Positions 7,753 to 14,934 of a stretch of 32,754 nt of DNA are shown here, one piece after another. Position numbers and translations under genes: made by a program. How positions within the stretch are numbered: the stretch's first letter is position 1; each line of letters starts with the position of its first letter. This DNA comes from Acidobacteriota bacterium (GTDB lineage Bacteria; Acidobacteriota; Terriglobia; Bryobacterales; Bryobacteraceae): the NCBI GenBank assembly GCA_026394015.1, contig JAPKZA010000437.1:1-32754 (forward strand). The letters run 5' to 3'. The notes under the pieces are model-generated. The model searched no databases. It saw only the letters and a program-made list of their open reading frames with translations, and had not been told where the DNA came from.

Positions 7753-7787
7753 CGAACCGGCTGCCCTTATAGCATAACCCGAACCGG
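7753..7787 (-). promoter_or_regulatory. Extended -10 promoter of the RRM gene flanked by direct repeats
   Basis: Reading the minus strand, TGCTATAAG (7766-7774) is an extended -10 element (TGn plus TATAAG, 5 of 6), with a weak -35 (TTCTAG) 17 bp upstream. The same 8-mer, CGAACCGG on the plus strand, occurs on each side at 7753-7760 and 7780-7787, a possible regulator site. Transcription from here gives a leader of about 90 bases before ATG 7668. Confidence 0.5.
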
Positions 7788-7788
7788 A

Positions 7789-10700
7789 CTAGAAGAAAAG
7801 TTTAATTCCCAGTTGCAAATGCCGCGGGGGCTGGGCCGAGAGTATCCGTCCATAGGTGCCGGAACCGAAAACCGCATCCGGTAAGTCAAAGTTGGCCCGG
7901 TTAGCTACGTTAAAAGCCTCCGCTCGAAATTGTAAATTCACACGGTCGGACAGCGGAGTATTCTTGATCAGCGAAACATCAAGACTGGCAAGGCCGGGAC
8001 CGTTGAGGATGTTGCGGCCCGAGGTGCCAAAGGTTCCAAATGGCTGCAGGGCAAAAGCCGAGGTATCAAACCAGCGTTCCGGAGTTGGGTTGGACAATGT
8101 TCCGTTGGCGAGGCGATTGGGACGATCGTTAGCGCCAAACCCGAAGCTGGTCCGGCCGGTATTGGAGCGGTCCAGATCCGATAGGAGCGATACGCCGAAA
8201 GGGCGACCGGCTTGGAACGTCCAAATCCCATTGGTCTGCCAACCGCCAAGCCAGCGGTTCCCCCGACCGAACGGTAAGTCATACACATAGGCCAGGGACA
8301 GGCGGTGACGAACATCGAAGCTCGACCGCGCCCGTTCCAGCCGCCAGTTGTTGGAGTCCATCGGGAAGTTCGGATCCGCGGCGGTGGAAAAAAAGTTCGA
8401 AGCATCATCGATCGATTTGGCGAGCGCATAGCTGCCCAGCAGGCTGAAGCCCCGCGAAACGCGCTGCTCGAAACGCGCCTGCAGCGAATGATAACTGGAG
8501 TTACTCCGGGACTCGATCGCCGTGATGTCGCCGTAGAAAGGATTCGGACGGAGATTCTGGGGATTCGCGCTGGCTCCGGCTTGGTTGATATCTCGTCCGG
8601 AATGCAGCTTGGTTCCCTTCGTACCCACGTAGCCGACCTCAAGGATGCGGCCGGTACCGAGTTGGCGTTGCAGATTCAGGCTCCAGTTCTGCATGTAAGC
8701 GGTGCGCAAATTGCGCTGGTAAGTAACAGCCGAAGGGGGGAGAGCGAGCGGGAAGTTTGCCGGGAACGGATCGTGGAGCAGGAGACTGTACTGCTCGAAG
8801 GTAAAGTAAGTGCTCACGTTGTAATAAGGCGGATTGAAATAGATCCCTTCGCCAGGAGCGAGCGGCGCTTGATCGTAGTACAGTCCGTAACCAGCCCGTA
8901 ACACCGTTTTGTCATTCAGCGAGTAAGCGAGGCCCACCCGGGGGGCGACGTTATTCCGATCGGCGAGGAAGGCCCCCCGCGGTATTCCATTGGTGCCGAG
9001 TTGGTTGAGTTGGCCGTTGGTCGGGTTGTAGATCGAAGCGCGATCGGCCGCGTCAACTGGCGGGGTGGAAAACTCATAGCGGACGCCAAGGTTGAGTGTA
9101 AGCTTGGGGCTGAGTTTCCAGGTATCCTGGGCGAAAAAGGACGAAGACTTCGAACGCAATCGCTGGTTGTTGGTGCCGCGGGCCACACCCGAAACGCTCA
9201 CGAGCCCCTGCATCATCTCGGCCAGCGCATTGCCGGTGAAGCCGACAAAGGACAAAAGGCCCCGGGAAAGCACGTTGCGATAAGCGTTCTGCTGCTGGAT
9301 GCGGTAGTCAAATCCGAATTTGAACAGGTGCCGATTGCGCGTCCAGGTGACTTGATCGAGCACCTGATAGGAGTTGGTCACGCCACGCTGAGGATTGTTG
9401 TACTCATCGCCGATGGAACCAAAACCGGCGATAGAGATGAAGCTGAGCCCGGTGTTGATGGGGTTAGAAGACACCACAGGTAGGCCGACGCGCTGGTTCA
9501 GGTTGGCGGTCTGCTGCTCCTGTACGACGCCGAGGGCGACGCGGTTGAAGCCTAGGCGAAGTTCGTTCAAAAGGTTGGGCCGAAAAGCGTGGACCTCGGA
9601 GATCATGAAGTTCTGACCGCGGCGGGCGTTGCGGGATCCGTACCCCGGCAGCGGGGAAAACGTCGCGCCGGCGAACGGCTCGAGAAAGTCCCGGTCGGAG
9701 AACGAGTAGCGCGCGGAGAGGTCCGAGTTCCGGGCGAGGCGATGATCGAGTTTGACGTCGAAGGATTGGTTGGAATCGCGAGCGATGGGAGCGGAGGCGA
9801 AATTCTGGCTGGGATCGGCCCGGTTCGGCAGCGGGTAGAGCGCCGCGATGCCCCGAGCGATCGGGTGCTGGCGTTCGAGCGGAATCCGGTTGCCGGGGAA
9901 GGGTCGCTGGGTGAAGAGGTCGATGGGCGGGGTGCGAGGATCGGACTGTGAAAAGTCACCGACACGTTCGAGCGCGGTGGGAACGCGGGTGGAACGCGAG
10001 ATGCCCTCGCGCCCGAGACGCGATTCGAAGTCAGCAAAGAGAAAGGTTTTGTCCTTCGCCAACGGCCCGCCGAGCGACCCGCCGAACTGGTTGCGCTGAT
10101 AGCGCGGGTCCTTACCCGCGGGGGCGAAGAAATTCCGGGCGTCCATCGCTTGGTTGCGGAAAAACTCATAGCCGGAGCCGTGCAGGGCGTTCGTGCCGGA
10201 TTTCAGGACCACGTTGACTTGGCCGCCGGCGTTGCGGGCGAAGGCGGCATCGTAGTTGCCGGTGAGCACCTCGAACTCGCGAATGGCATCGACCGATGGC
10301 GTTACGCCGACGCCATTCAGCTTGGGATCGCCATTGTAGACGCCGTCGAGCGTGAAGCCGTTGGCCGAATCCCGGGAACCGTTGGCGTTAAAGGTGAAGT
10401 CGCCGCGCACCGAACCGGACGAGCCCTGCGCCGGTAGGGTGACGCCAGGAACAAGCAGGGCGAGCGATTGGAAATTTCGCCCGTCGAGGGGCAACGCCAC
10501 GATCTGCCGATTCTCAATCGAAGCGCCTAAGGACTGGGTATCGGTCTTCAGCGATTCGGCCGGGGCGTTGACTTCGACCACCTCGGCCCGGTCGCCGGGC
10601 TGGATCAACATTTCCAGACGCTGCTCCTGGTTGACCCGCAGCGTAACGGTGGACGAGGTGCGACGGAAACCGGGGGAATCGATCGTGACCTTGTAGTCGC

Positions 10701-10914
10701 CGGGCGAGAGAAGAGCGAAGGAGAAGGCGCCGGCGGAATCAGTGCGCGCGGTCCAAGTTCGACCAGTGGCGATTTGCGTCACCACGAGGTTGGCATCGCG
10801 GACGATCGCCTTGGAACCGTCGCGAACAGTGACGCTCAAAAGGCCGCGTAGAGTCTGGCCCGGGAGGAGGGAGAGGAAGAAAAAAAGCAACACCACGAAG
10901 CGGATCATCTTCAT
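7789..10914 (-). CDS. TonB-dependent receptor with carboxypeptidase-regulatory-like N-terminal domain (Oar-like)
   Basis: 1,041 residues from the ATG at 10914 (MKMIRFVVLLFFFLSLLPGQ), chosen because it begins a clean signal peptide; the longer frame to 11037 adds an unlikely basic leader. After the signal peptide comes a Cna/carboxypeptidase-regulatory-like beta-sandwich (about 25-110: GLLSVTVRDGSKAIVRDANL, then SAGAFSFALLSPGDYKVTI). A plug domain follows (IENRQIVALPLDGRNFQSLA, then ANGFTLDGVYNG and VNVVLKSGTNALHG), and then a 22-strand-type barrel ending in an aromatic C-terminus (LGIKLFF). This is the expanded outer-membrane receptor family typical of Acidobacteria, usually assumed to import large carbohydrates or similar nutrients. 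No glycan-degrading neighbour indicates the ligand. Divergent from the beta-propeller gene at 10931, with 16 bp between starts. Confidence 0.93.
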   Translation of the reverse strand: MKMIRFVVLLFFFLSLLPGQTLRGLLSVTVRDGSKAIVRDANLVVTQIATGRTWTARTDSAGAFSFALLSPGDYKVTIDSPGFRRTSSTVTLRVNQEQRLEMLIQPGDRAEVVEVNAPAESLKTDTQSLGASIENRQIVALPLDGRNFQSLALLVPGVTLPAQGSSGSVRGDFTFNANGSRDSANGFTLDGVYNGDPKLNGVGVTPSVDAIREFEVLTGNYDAAFARNAGGQVNVVLKSGTNALHGSGYEFFRNQAMDARNFFAPAGKDPRYQRNQFGGSLGGPLAKDKTFLFADFESRLGREGISRSTRVPTALERVGDFSQSDPRTPPIDLFTQRPFPGNRIPLERQHPIARGIAALYPLPNRADPSQNFASAPIARDSNQSFDVKLDHRLARNSDLSARYSFSDRDFLEPFAGATFSPLPGYGSRNARRGQNFMISEVHAFRPNLLNELRLGFNRVALGVVQEQQTANLNQRVGLPVVSSNPINTGLSFISIAGFGSIGDEYNNPQRGVTNSYQVLDQVTWTRNRHLFKFGFDYRIQQQNAYRNVLSRGLLSFVGFTGNALAEMMQGLVSVSGVARGTNNQRLRSKSSSFFAQDTWKLSPKLTLNLGVRYEFSTPPVDAADRASIYNPTNGQLNQLGTNGIPRGAFLADRNNVAPRVGLAYSLNDKTVLRAGYGLYYDQAPLAPGEGIYFNPPYYNVSTYFTFEQYSLLLHDPFPANFPLALPPSAVTYQRNLRTAYMQNWSLNLQRQLGTGRILEVGYVGTKGTKLHSGRDINQAGASANPQNLRPNPFYGDITAIESRSNSSYHSLQARFEQRVSRGFSLLGSYALAKSIDDASNFFSTAADPNFPMDSNNWRLERARSSFDVRHRLSLAYVYDLPFGRGNRWLGGWQTNGIWTFQAGRPFGVSLLSDLDRSNTGRTSFGFGANDRPNRLANGTLSNPTPERWFDTSAFALQPFGTFGTSGRNILNGPGLASLDVSLIKNTPLSDRVNLQFRAEAFNVANRANFDLPDAVFGSGTYGRILSAQPPRHLQLGIKLFF

Positions 10915-10930
10915 AGGATACTGGAACCCG

Positions 10931-12103
10931 ATGACACGATTCCTCTTCTTCGGTGCACTTTTCTGTTTACACGGGGCAGACTGGCCGCAACACCTCGGTC
11001 CGAACCGGAACGGCGTGGCCAATGAGACCGATTTCACCCCGAGCGGGAAGGTACTTTGGACCCGCGACGTGGGGGCCGGATTCGCCGCTCCTGTCGTAAG
11101 CGATGGGAAACTCTACCTCTATCATCGGGTTGGGAACGAAGAACTTTGCGAAGTGATGGATGCCAGCACGGGGAAGACTCAGTGGAAGACCGCCGTGCCG
11201 ACGAACTACCGGGACGACTTCGGCTTCGACGAAGGGCCGCGGGCAGCACCGGTGGTGGCCGATGGACGCGTATTTCTGCACGGTGCCCACGGGGTACTTA
11301 CCGCTCTGGACGCCGGGACGGGCAAAACGCTTTGGCAGATTTCCACGATGACCGTGTTCGGGGTTGAGAAGCAGTTCTTCGGCCAGGCGTCGTCTCCGCT
11401 AGTGATGGGCGACAAGGTGATGTTGCAGATCGGGGGGAAGGCTGGAATTGCCGCGTTTGCCGCCGCCAGCGGCAAGCAACTTTGGACGGCTACGACGGAC
11501 GAGGCCGGGCATGCCAGCCCGGTTCCGTACAAGAACAGTGAGGCGGTATTCTTCACCCGGGTCGGCCTAGTGGTGCTCGACACGGCGACGGGCAAGGTGC
11601 GTGGGCAGATGCGTTGGCGGGCGCGGTCGAACACTACGGTGAACGCGGCGACGCCGGTGGTGGTGGGGGACCAAGTATTTTTGACGTCGAGCTACGATGT
11701 GGGCGCGGCGCTGGTGGACCTGACGAAGCTACCGTTTAAACCGATTTGGAGCGGCGATGAATCGCTGAGCGCGCACTATGCGACGCCGGTGTTGAAAGAC
11801 GGATTCCTGTACGGCTTCCATGGCCGTCAGGAGATGGGGCCAGAGCTTCGCTGCATCGAGATGAAGAACGGAAAAGTGAAATGGGCAGAAGCCCGGTTCG
11901 GCGCGGGGACGGTGCTGCTGGTGGGAGCCAAGCTGGTGGTGATGCGGGAGAAGGGCGACCTGCTGATCGCCGAGGCGAGCCCGAAGGGCTACAAGAAGTT
12001 GAACGAGTTCAAGATTCTTGATGGGACCGTGCGAGCGGCTCCAGCCTTTGCGAACGGGACGTTGTTTGTCAGAAACGAACGGAAGCTAGTGGCTGTGCGG
12101 TGA
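10931..12103 (+). CDS. Secreted PQQ-like (BamB-type) beta-propeller protein
   Basis: 390 residues from ATG 10931, which gives a signal peptide MTRFLFFGALFCLHG followed by ADWPQHLGPNRNG, the usual start of this family. Repeats of about 45 residues contain D-A-x-T-G-K-x-x-W motifs (DASTGKTQWKT, DAGTGKTLWQI, AASGKQLWTA), each a blade of a seven- or eight-bladed propeller, ending FVRNERKLVAV. Residues for true PQQ catalysis are not evident, so a structural or binding role is more likely than dehydrogenase activity. Its start is 16 bp from that of the divergent TonB receptor. Its 3' end overlaps the convergent BtaA-like pseudogene by 35 bp. Confidence 0.9.
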   Translation: MTRFLFFGALFCLHGADWPQHLGPNRNGVANETDFTPSGKVLWTRDVGAGFAAPVVSDGKLYLYHRVGNEELCEVMDASTGKTQWKTAVPTNYRDDFGFDEGPRAAPVVADGRVFLHGAHGVLTALDAGTGKTLWQISTMTVFGVEKQFFGQASSPLVMGDKVMLQIGGKAGIAAFAAASGKQLWTATTDEAGHASPVPYKNSEAVFFTRVGLVVLDTATGKVRGQMRWRARSNTTVNAATPVVVGDQVFLTSSYDVGAALVDLTKLPFKPIWSGDESLSAHYATPVLKDGFLYGFHGRQEMGPELRCIEMKNGKVKWAEARFGAGTVLLVGAKLVVMREKGDLLIAEASPKGYKKLNEFKILDGTVRAAPAFANGTLFVRNERKLVAVR

Positions 12104-12871
12104 TTCTGCCCCAGAGGAGGGAGCGGTTCTGCGCCGCCAGGGGCGTCGAAGGTTCGGCGAAGCTGCGGACGACGACGCCCGCGCCTGGAGAGGCAGCCCG
12201 CGCCATGGCGGCGTAGAGTTGGTCGGCGTAGGTTTCCGTTGCGCCATCGAGAACGTTCGAAATCGTGAAGCCATCGAACGAGTGGGGCGGCGCTTGGGCG
12301 ATGAAGGCGACCGCATCCGCCACGTGCCAGATGATGGGTTCGTTCGGTTCGGGTGGAGGGCGAAGCCGCGTTCGAGCCTGTGGCGGAGCACCTGGCCGAA
12401 GTTGCCCGGGAGTTGGGCGAGCAAGGCGGAATCGTAGAACCGCGCCAGGGTCCGTGTCTGGAGAAGCGCATCGAGGGTGCAGCGGAATCGAGCGGTGTTC
12501 AAGTGCTGCCGCCAATGGTCGAGTTGCTGGGCGGGATCAACCAAATCGAGGAACGGGTTCAGGCGGCTGGCCGTCCATCCGGCCAAGGGCGCGAGGCGCC
12601 GCAGATAGGCCAGCCCCCGGTCGGCCGCGCCATCTTGAACGGGGCCGCGCGACCGGGCGTAGGCGAGTTGAGCGGGGTTGATGTACACGGCAGTAACCCG
12701 GCAGCCGTAGGCGGAAAGTGCCCGGGCGGTGCACCCCGCCGAGGCGATGGCGAAGATGCGGGCGCCCGGTGGGAAGACGGCTAGTTCGAGGGCCGGGTCC
12801 TCCCACATCTGCTCGAAAAGCACTTGGGGGGCACGGGTTCCGCGAAAGCGGCCTCGGAGCCAACCGGTCAT
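12069..12871 (-). pseudogene. Frameshifted BtaA-like (DUF3419) aminocarboxypropyl transferase
   Basis: The reading frame starts at ATG 12871, in a 4-bp ATGA overlap with the gene before it, and shows DUF3419/BtaA hallmarks: LFEQMWEDPALELAVF, the SAM-binding strand IFAIASAGC (39-47) and NPAQL (65-69). Near 12340-12360 the homologous reading jumps by -1 (one base missing) and continues in another frame with DAVAFIAQAP, FDGFTISNVLDGATETYADQ and AASPGAGVVVRSFAEP, typical of the family C-terminus, to a TGA at 12069. Unshifted, the frame runs into arginine- and serine-rich nonsense. Residue 63 is Tyr where the family usually has the ribose-binding Asp (xVDxNPAQL). Intact BtaA moves an aminocarboxypropyl group from SAM to diacylglycerol to start betaine lipid synthesis. 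Two lesions suggest decay; a sequencing error could explain the shift but not the Tyr. Confidence 0.78.
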
Positions 12872-13527
12872 TTCGCGATCCGCCAGGCCAGCGCGAGCAA
12901 CACCCCGTTTGGGGTGACCATCGCCAGGGGGTCGGGGATCATCGCACTGGCAAAGGCAAGACCGCCGACGTTCATGGTGACGAGCAGGATCGTCTGCGCC
13001 CAGGCGCACGGGCGGGTGTGGCGGCCGCTGAGAAGCCACAGCGCGAGCGCGCATTCGGCAATTCCCAACGTGGGCAGAAAGAACGGCCCGCCGAAGGGAA
13101 CTTGAGCGGTGATTTCCGCATGGCGCCCCGCATGGAGCAGCTTGTGTCATAGGCCCTGATAGAGCCAGACGGCGGCCAGCGCGGCGCGGGCGATCACCAA
13201 CGTCTCGAAGGGTTTGCCGCGCCAGAGCGTCCGACTGTAGACAAAGAACTGAGTTACCGCGCGGGCCAGCCAGAAGAGGAGCAGGCCGATGGTGACGAGG
13301 CGAGCCAGGGGCGTGCGGTCGAGCAATGTCTGGGGAAAGAAGAGCAGCATCCGCATCAAGGCGACGGCAAGCGCGATGAAGAACGTATGGACCCAGAAAA
13401 TTTGTCGATTCAGCAGACGGAGGCGCGCCAACTCTTCGGACCAGGCGAAGCGTTTCGGCATCGCCGCGTGGAGCAGGCTGAGTCCGAGCAGCACCGCGCC
13501 TCCGATCGGCAGGGCCAGGATCAGCAT
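12868..13527 (-). pseudogene. 4-TM membrane protein fused to DoxX-like domain, interrupted by in-frame TGA
   Basis: The frame from ATG 13527 encodes 126 residues with about four membrane segments (AVLLGLSLLHAAMPKRF, LNRQIFWVHTFFIALAVALM, VTIGLLLFWLARAVTQFFVY, VIARAALAAVWLYQGL) and stops at TGA 13147-13149. The same frame continues after the TGA with HKLLHAGRHAEITAQVPF, GIAECALALWLLSGRH, ILLVTMNVGGLAFAS and IPDPLAMVTPNG to a TGA at 12868. That is a DoxX-like domain whose first helix lies before the TGA. Relatives read LYxGLWxKLL here, so TGA most simply replaces TGG (Trp). Total length is 660 bp, a multiple of three. The ATG of the next gene overlaps the distal stop (ATGA), so the long form was the original gene. 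Function unknown; membrane protein of a possible lipid module. Confidence 0.72.
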
Positions 13528-14222
13528 GGCTTCTCCAAGATGAAGAGCCGGGTAAACGCAGTCAGTCGACGCTCTTCGCCCAAAACGAACCCAGGCCATG
13601 CCGCGAGCCACGTTGGTCGGCTGAAAACATGAAAGGCGCCGGAGCCGTAGACGAGGAGATTCGGCAGATCCCGCAGGTGTTCCAGAACAAAGAGTCGGCC
13701 ACCGGGGCGAAGGGTGCGGAGGGCTTCGGCAAAGAGCGCTTGACGGCCGTTGGGGTGGCGGATTTCGTGAGCGGCGAACAGAAACGAAGCGGCATCCAAA
13801 GAGGCATCGGGGTAGGGCCAATGGCGATAGTCGAGCGGGTCCGCGCCAACGGTGCGAGCGCGGGCAATGGAGGCCTCCGTCATCTCGGCGGCGTTGTAAA
13901 AATCGGCTGTTCGCCAAGCGGTGGCCGGGTAGCGGGCTTGGAGCAGGGTTGTGAATTCGTCGAGGCCGGCATGCAGGTTGACGGCTTGGTGGCAGGGCGT
14001 TGGCAAGGCATCGTCAAGCGAACGGAGGGTATAGAGATCACTGTGGTCGTAGACCCAGTACGAGGCGGCCAGAGAGGCGACGGTGAGGTAAGCGGTGCCG
14101 AGGGCGACGATCGTAAAGAGCCCGCCCAGCCAGGCCGTGACCCCGATGACGACGACCGATACGGCGTAGAAGGGCCAGTTGAAGCGGATGATCTGGAGGA
14201 CGCCTTGCATGGGAGTTCTCAT
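13521..14222 (-). CDS. Membrane-anchored class I SAM-dependent methyltransferase
   Basis: 233 residues from ATG 14222. Two N-terminal membrane segments (FNWPFYAVSVVVIGVTAWLG and FTIVALGTAYLTVASLAASY, residues about 14-60) precede a methyltransferase domain. VNLHAGLDEF, then DFYNAAEMTEASIARAR, the motif LDAASFLFAAHEIRH and the late motif LRTLRPGGRLFVLEHLRDLP are recognisable class I features; a classic GxGxG loop is not obvious. This is the one apparently intact gene in its operon. Start and stop overlap neighbours (ATGA upstream, ATGCTGA downstream), so translation is coupled. With a BtaA-like gene in the same operon, it could be the N-methylating (BtaB-like) step or act on another lipid; that is inference. 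A second in-frame ATG at 14210 is possible. Confidence 0.8.
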   Translation of the reverse strand: MRTPMQGVLQIIRFNWPFYAVSVVVIGVTAWLGGLFTIVALGTAYLTVASLAASYWVYDHSDLYTLRSLDDALPTPCHQAVNLHAGLDEFTTLLQARYPATAWRTADFYNAAEMTEASIARARTVGADPLDYRHWPYPDASLDAASFLFAAHEIRHPNGRQALFAEALRTLRPGGRLFVLEHLRDLPNLLVYGSGAFHVFSRPTWLAAWPGFVLGEERRLTAFTRLFILEKPC

Positions 14223-14836
14223 AGGGCGACGACGACTCCTTTTTCCCAACGTATTCGATATCGTGGACGTAGAAGGCGTTGGCGAGACGAGCGTCGGGAT
14301 AGGCGTCGAGACGCTGCGCGGAGTGGACTTCGACGGCGACGGGTTGCGGATCCCAGTGGTCCCGCACGCCCCGAATGTGAACGAGCGAATGCGTCTGGCG
14401 TTCATAGTCGAAGGTGTAGGGCATGGGCCCGGCGAAGCGGCGGGCGGTGGCTATATCGGGAAACGGACTGGAGGCGGGCAGTTCGGGCCGATCGAGATAC
14501 GCGGTCACGACGAGATCGGATTGCGGCGCGGAGACGACGGTTCGCATAGCTCCGGAGGATGCGAAGACCGCGCAACGATTCGCCGCAGCGAGTGAAGACC
14601 CGATACCCGGCCAAAAAGAAATCCGCGCCGCAGAAGGCGGGCAGAAACGCTGGGCGCAGGCCCTCCGTCGCGACCAAGGCGATGGCGAGGAAACCGAGGC
14701 CATTCCATTCGTCAAGGCGTAGGCCGGGCGGCAACAAGGGCTGGAGGCAAGCGGCGGGAAGGGCGTAGGTCAGCACGAGCGAGTGGCGGAACGTGGCGTT
14801 GACGGGGAATGGATGACGCTGTAGCCGGTAGAGCAT
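14219..14836 (-). pseudogene. Frameshifted DUF2071 (YqjF-like) protein
   Basis: From ATG 14836 the frame reads MLYRLQRHPFPVNATFRHSL, LTYALPAACLQPLLPPGLRL and FFLAGYRVFTR, a clear DUF2071 N-terminus, up to about RGLRILRSYANR. Homology then moves to the +1 frame near 14521-14555 (SDLVVTAYLDRPELPASSPF, then ARRFAGPMPYTFDYERQTHS). Around an A5 run (plus strand T14240-14244) the frame must change back for the gene to end at TGA 14219, in an ATGA overlap with the methyltransferase start. Compared with relatives as remembered, the stretch with the usual NLLTHYNY-type motif is missing between the two halves, so an internal deletion is likely. The biochemical role of DUF2071 is not known. Confidence 0.7.
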
Positions 14837-14867
14837 AATGCGCTGCTGTTCCGAGACTACTCTCTTT

Positions 14868-14883
14868 GTTGAACATGTTCGAC
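14868..14883. promoter_or_regulatory. Palindrome in the divergent region before the CehA-type gene
   Basis: GTTGAACATGTTCGAC: a perfect 10-bp core GAACATGTTC (14871-14880) with outer pairs matching except one. It is the only strong symmetry in the 98-bp gap between the decayed operon and the hydrolase gene. It resembles a GAAC-GTTC LexA-type box but has 2 rather than 4 central bases, so the binding protein is unknown. Confidence 0.4.
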
Positions 14884-14934
14884 TCTTGAGTTCGCCGCGC
14901 TTCGTTTCGAAAATTTGGATAGGATAGGGGCGCT

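Noticed and set aside
13147-13149. Selenocysteine codon
   Set aside because: The position corresponds to Trp in relatives as remembered, no redox motif is near, and other genes in the same operon are also broken, so a nonsense change is simpler.
14868-14883. LexA/SOS box
   Set aside because: The GAAC and GTTC half-sites are 2 bases apart instead of the 4 of the GAAC-N4-GTTC box, and the neighbouring genes are not SOS genes.
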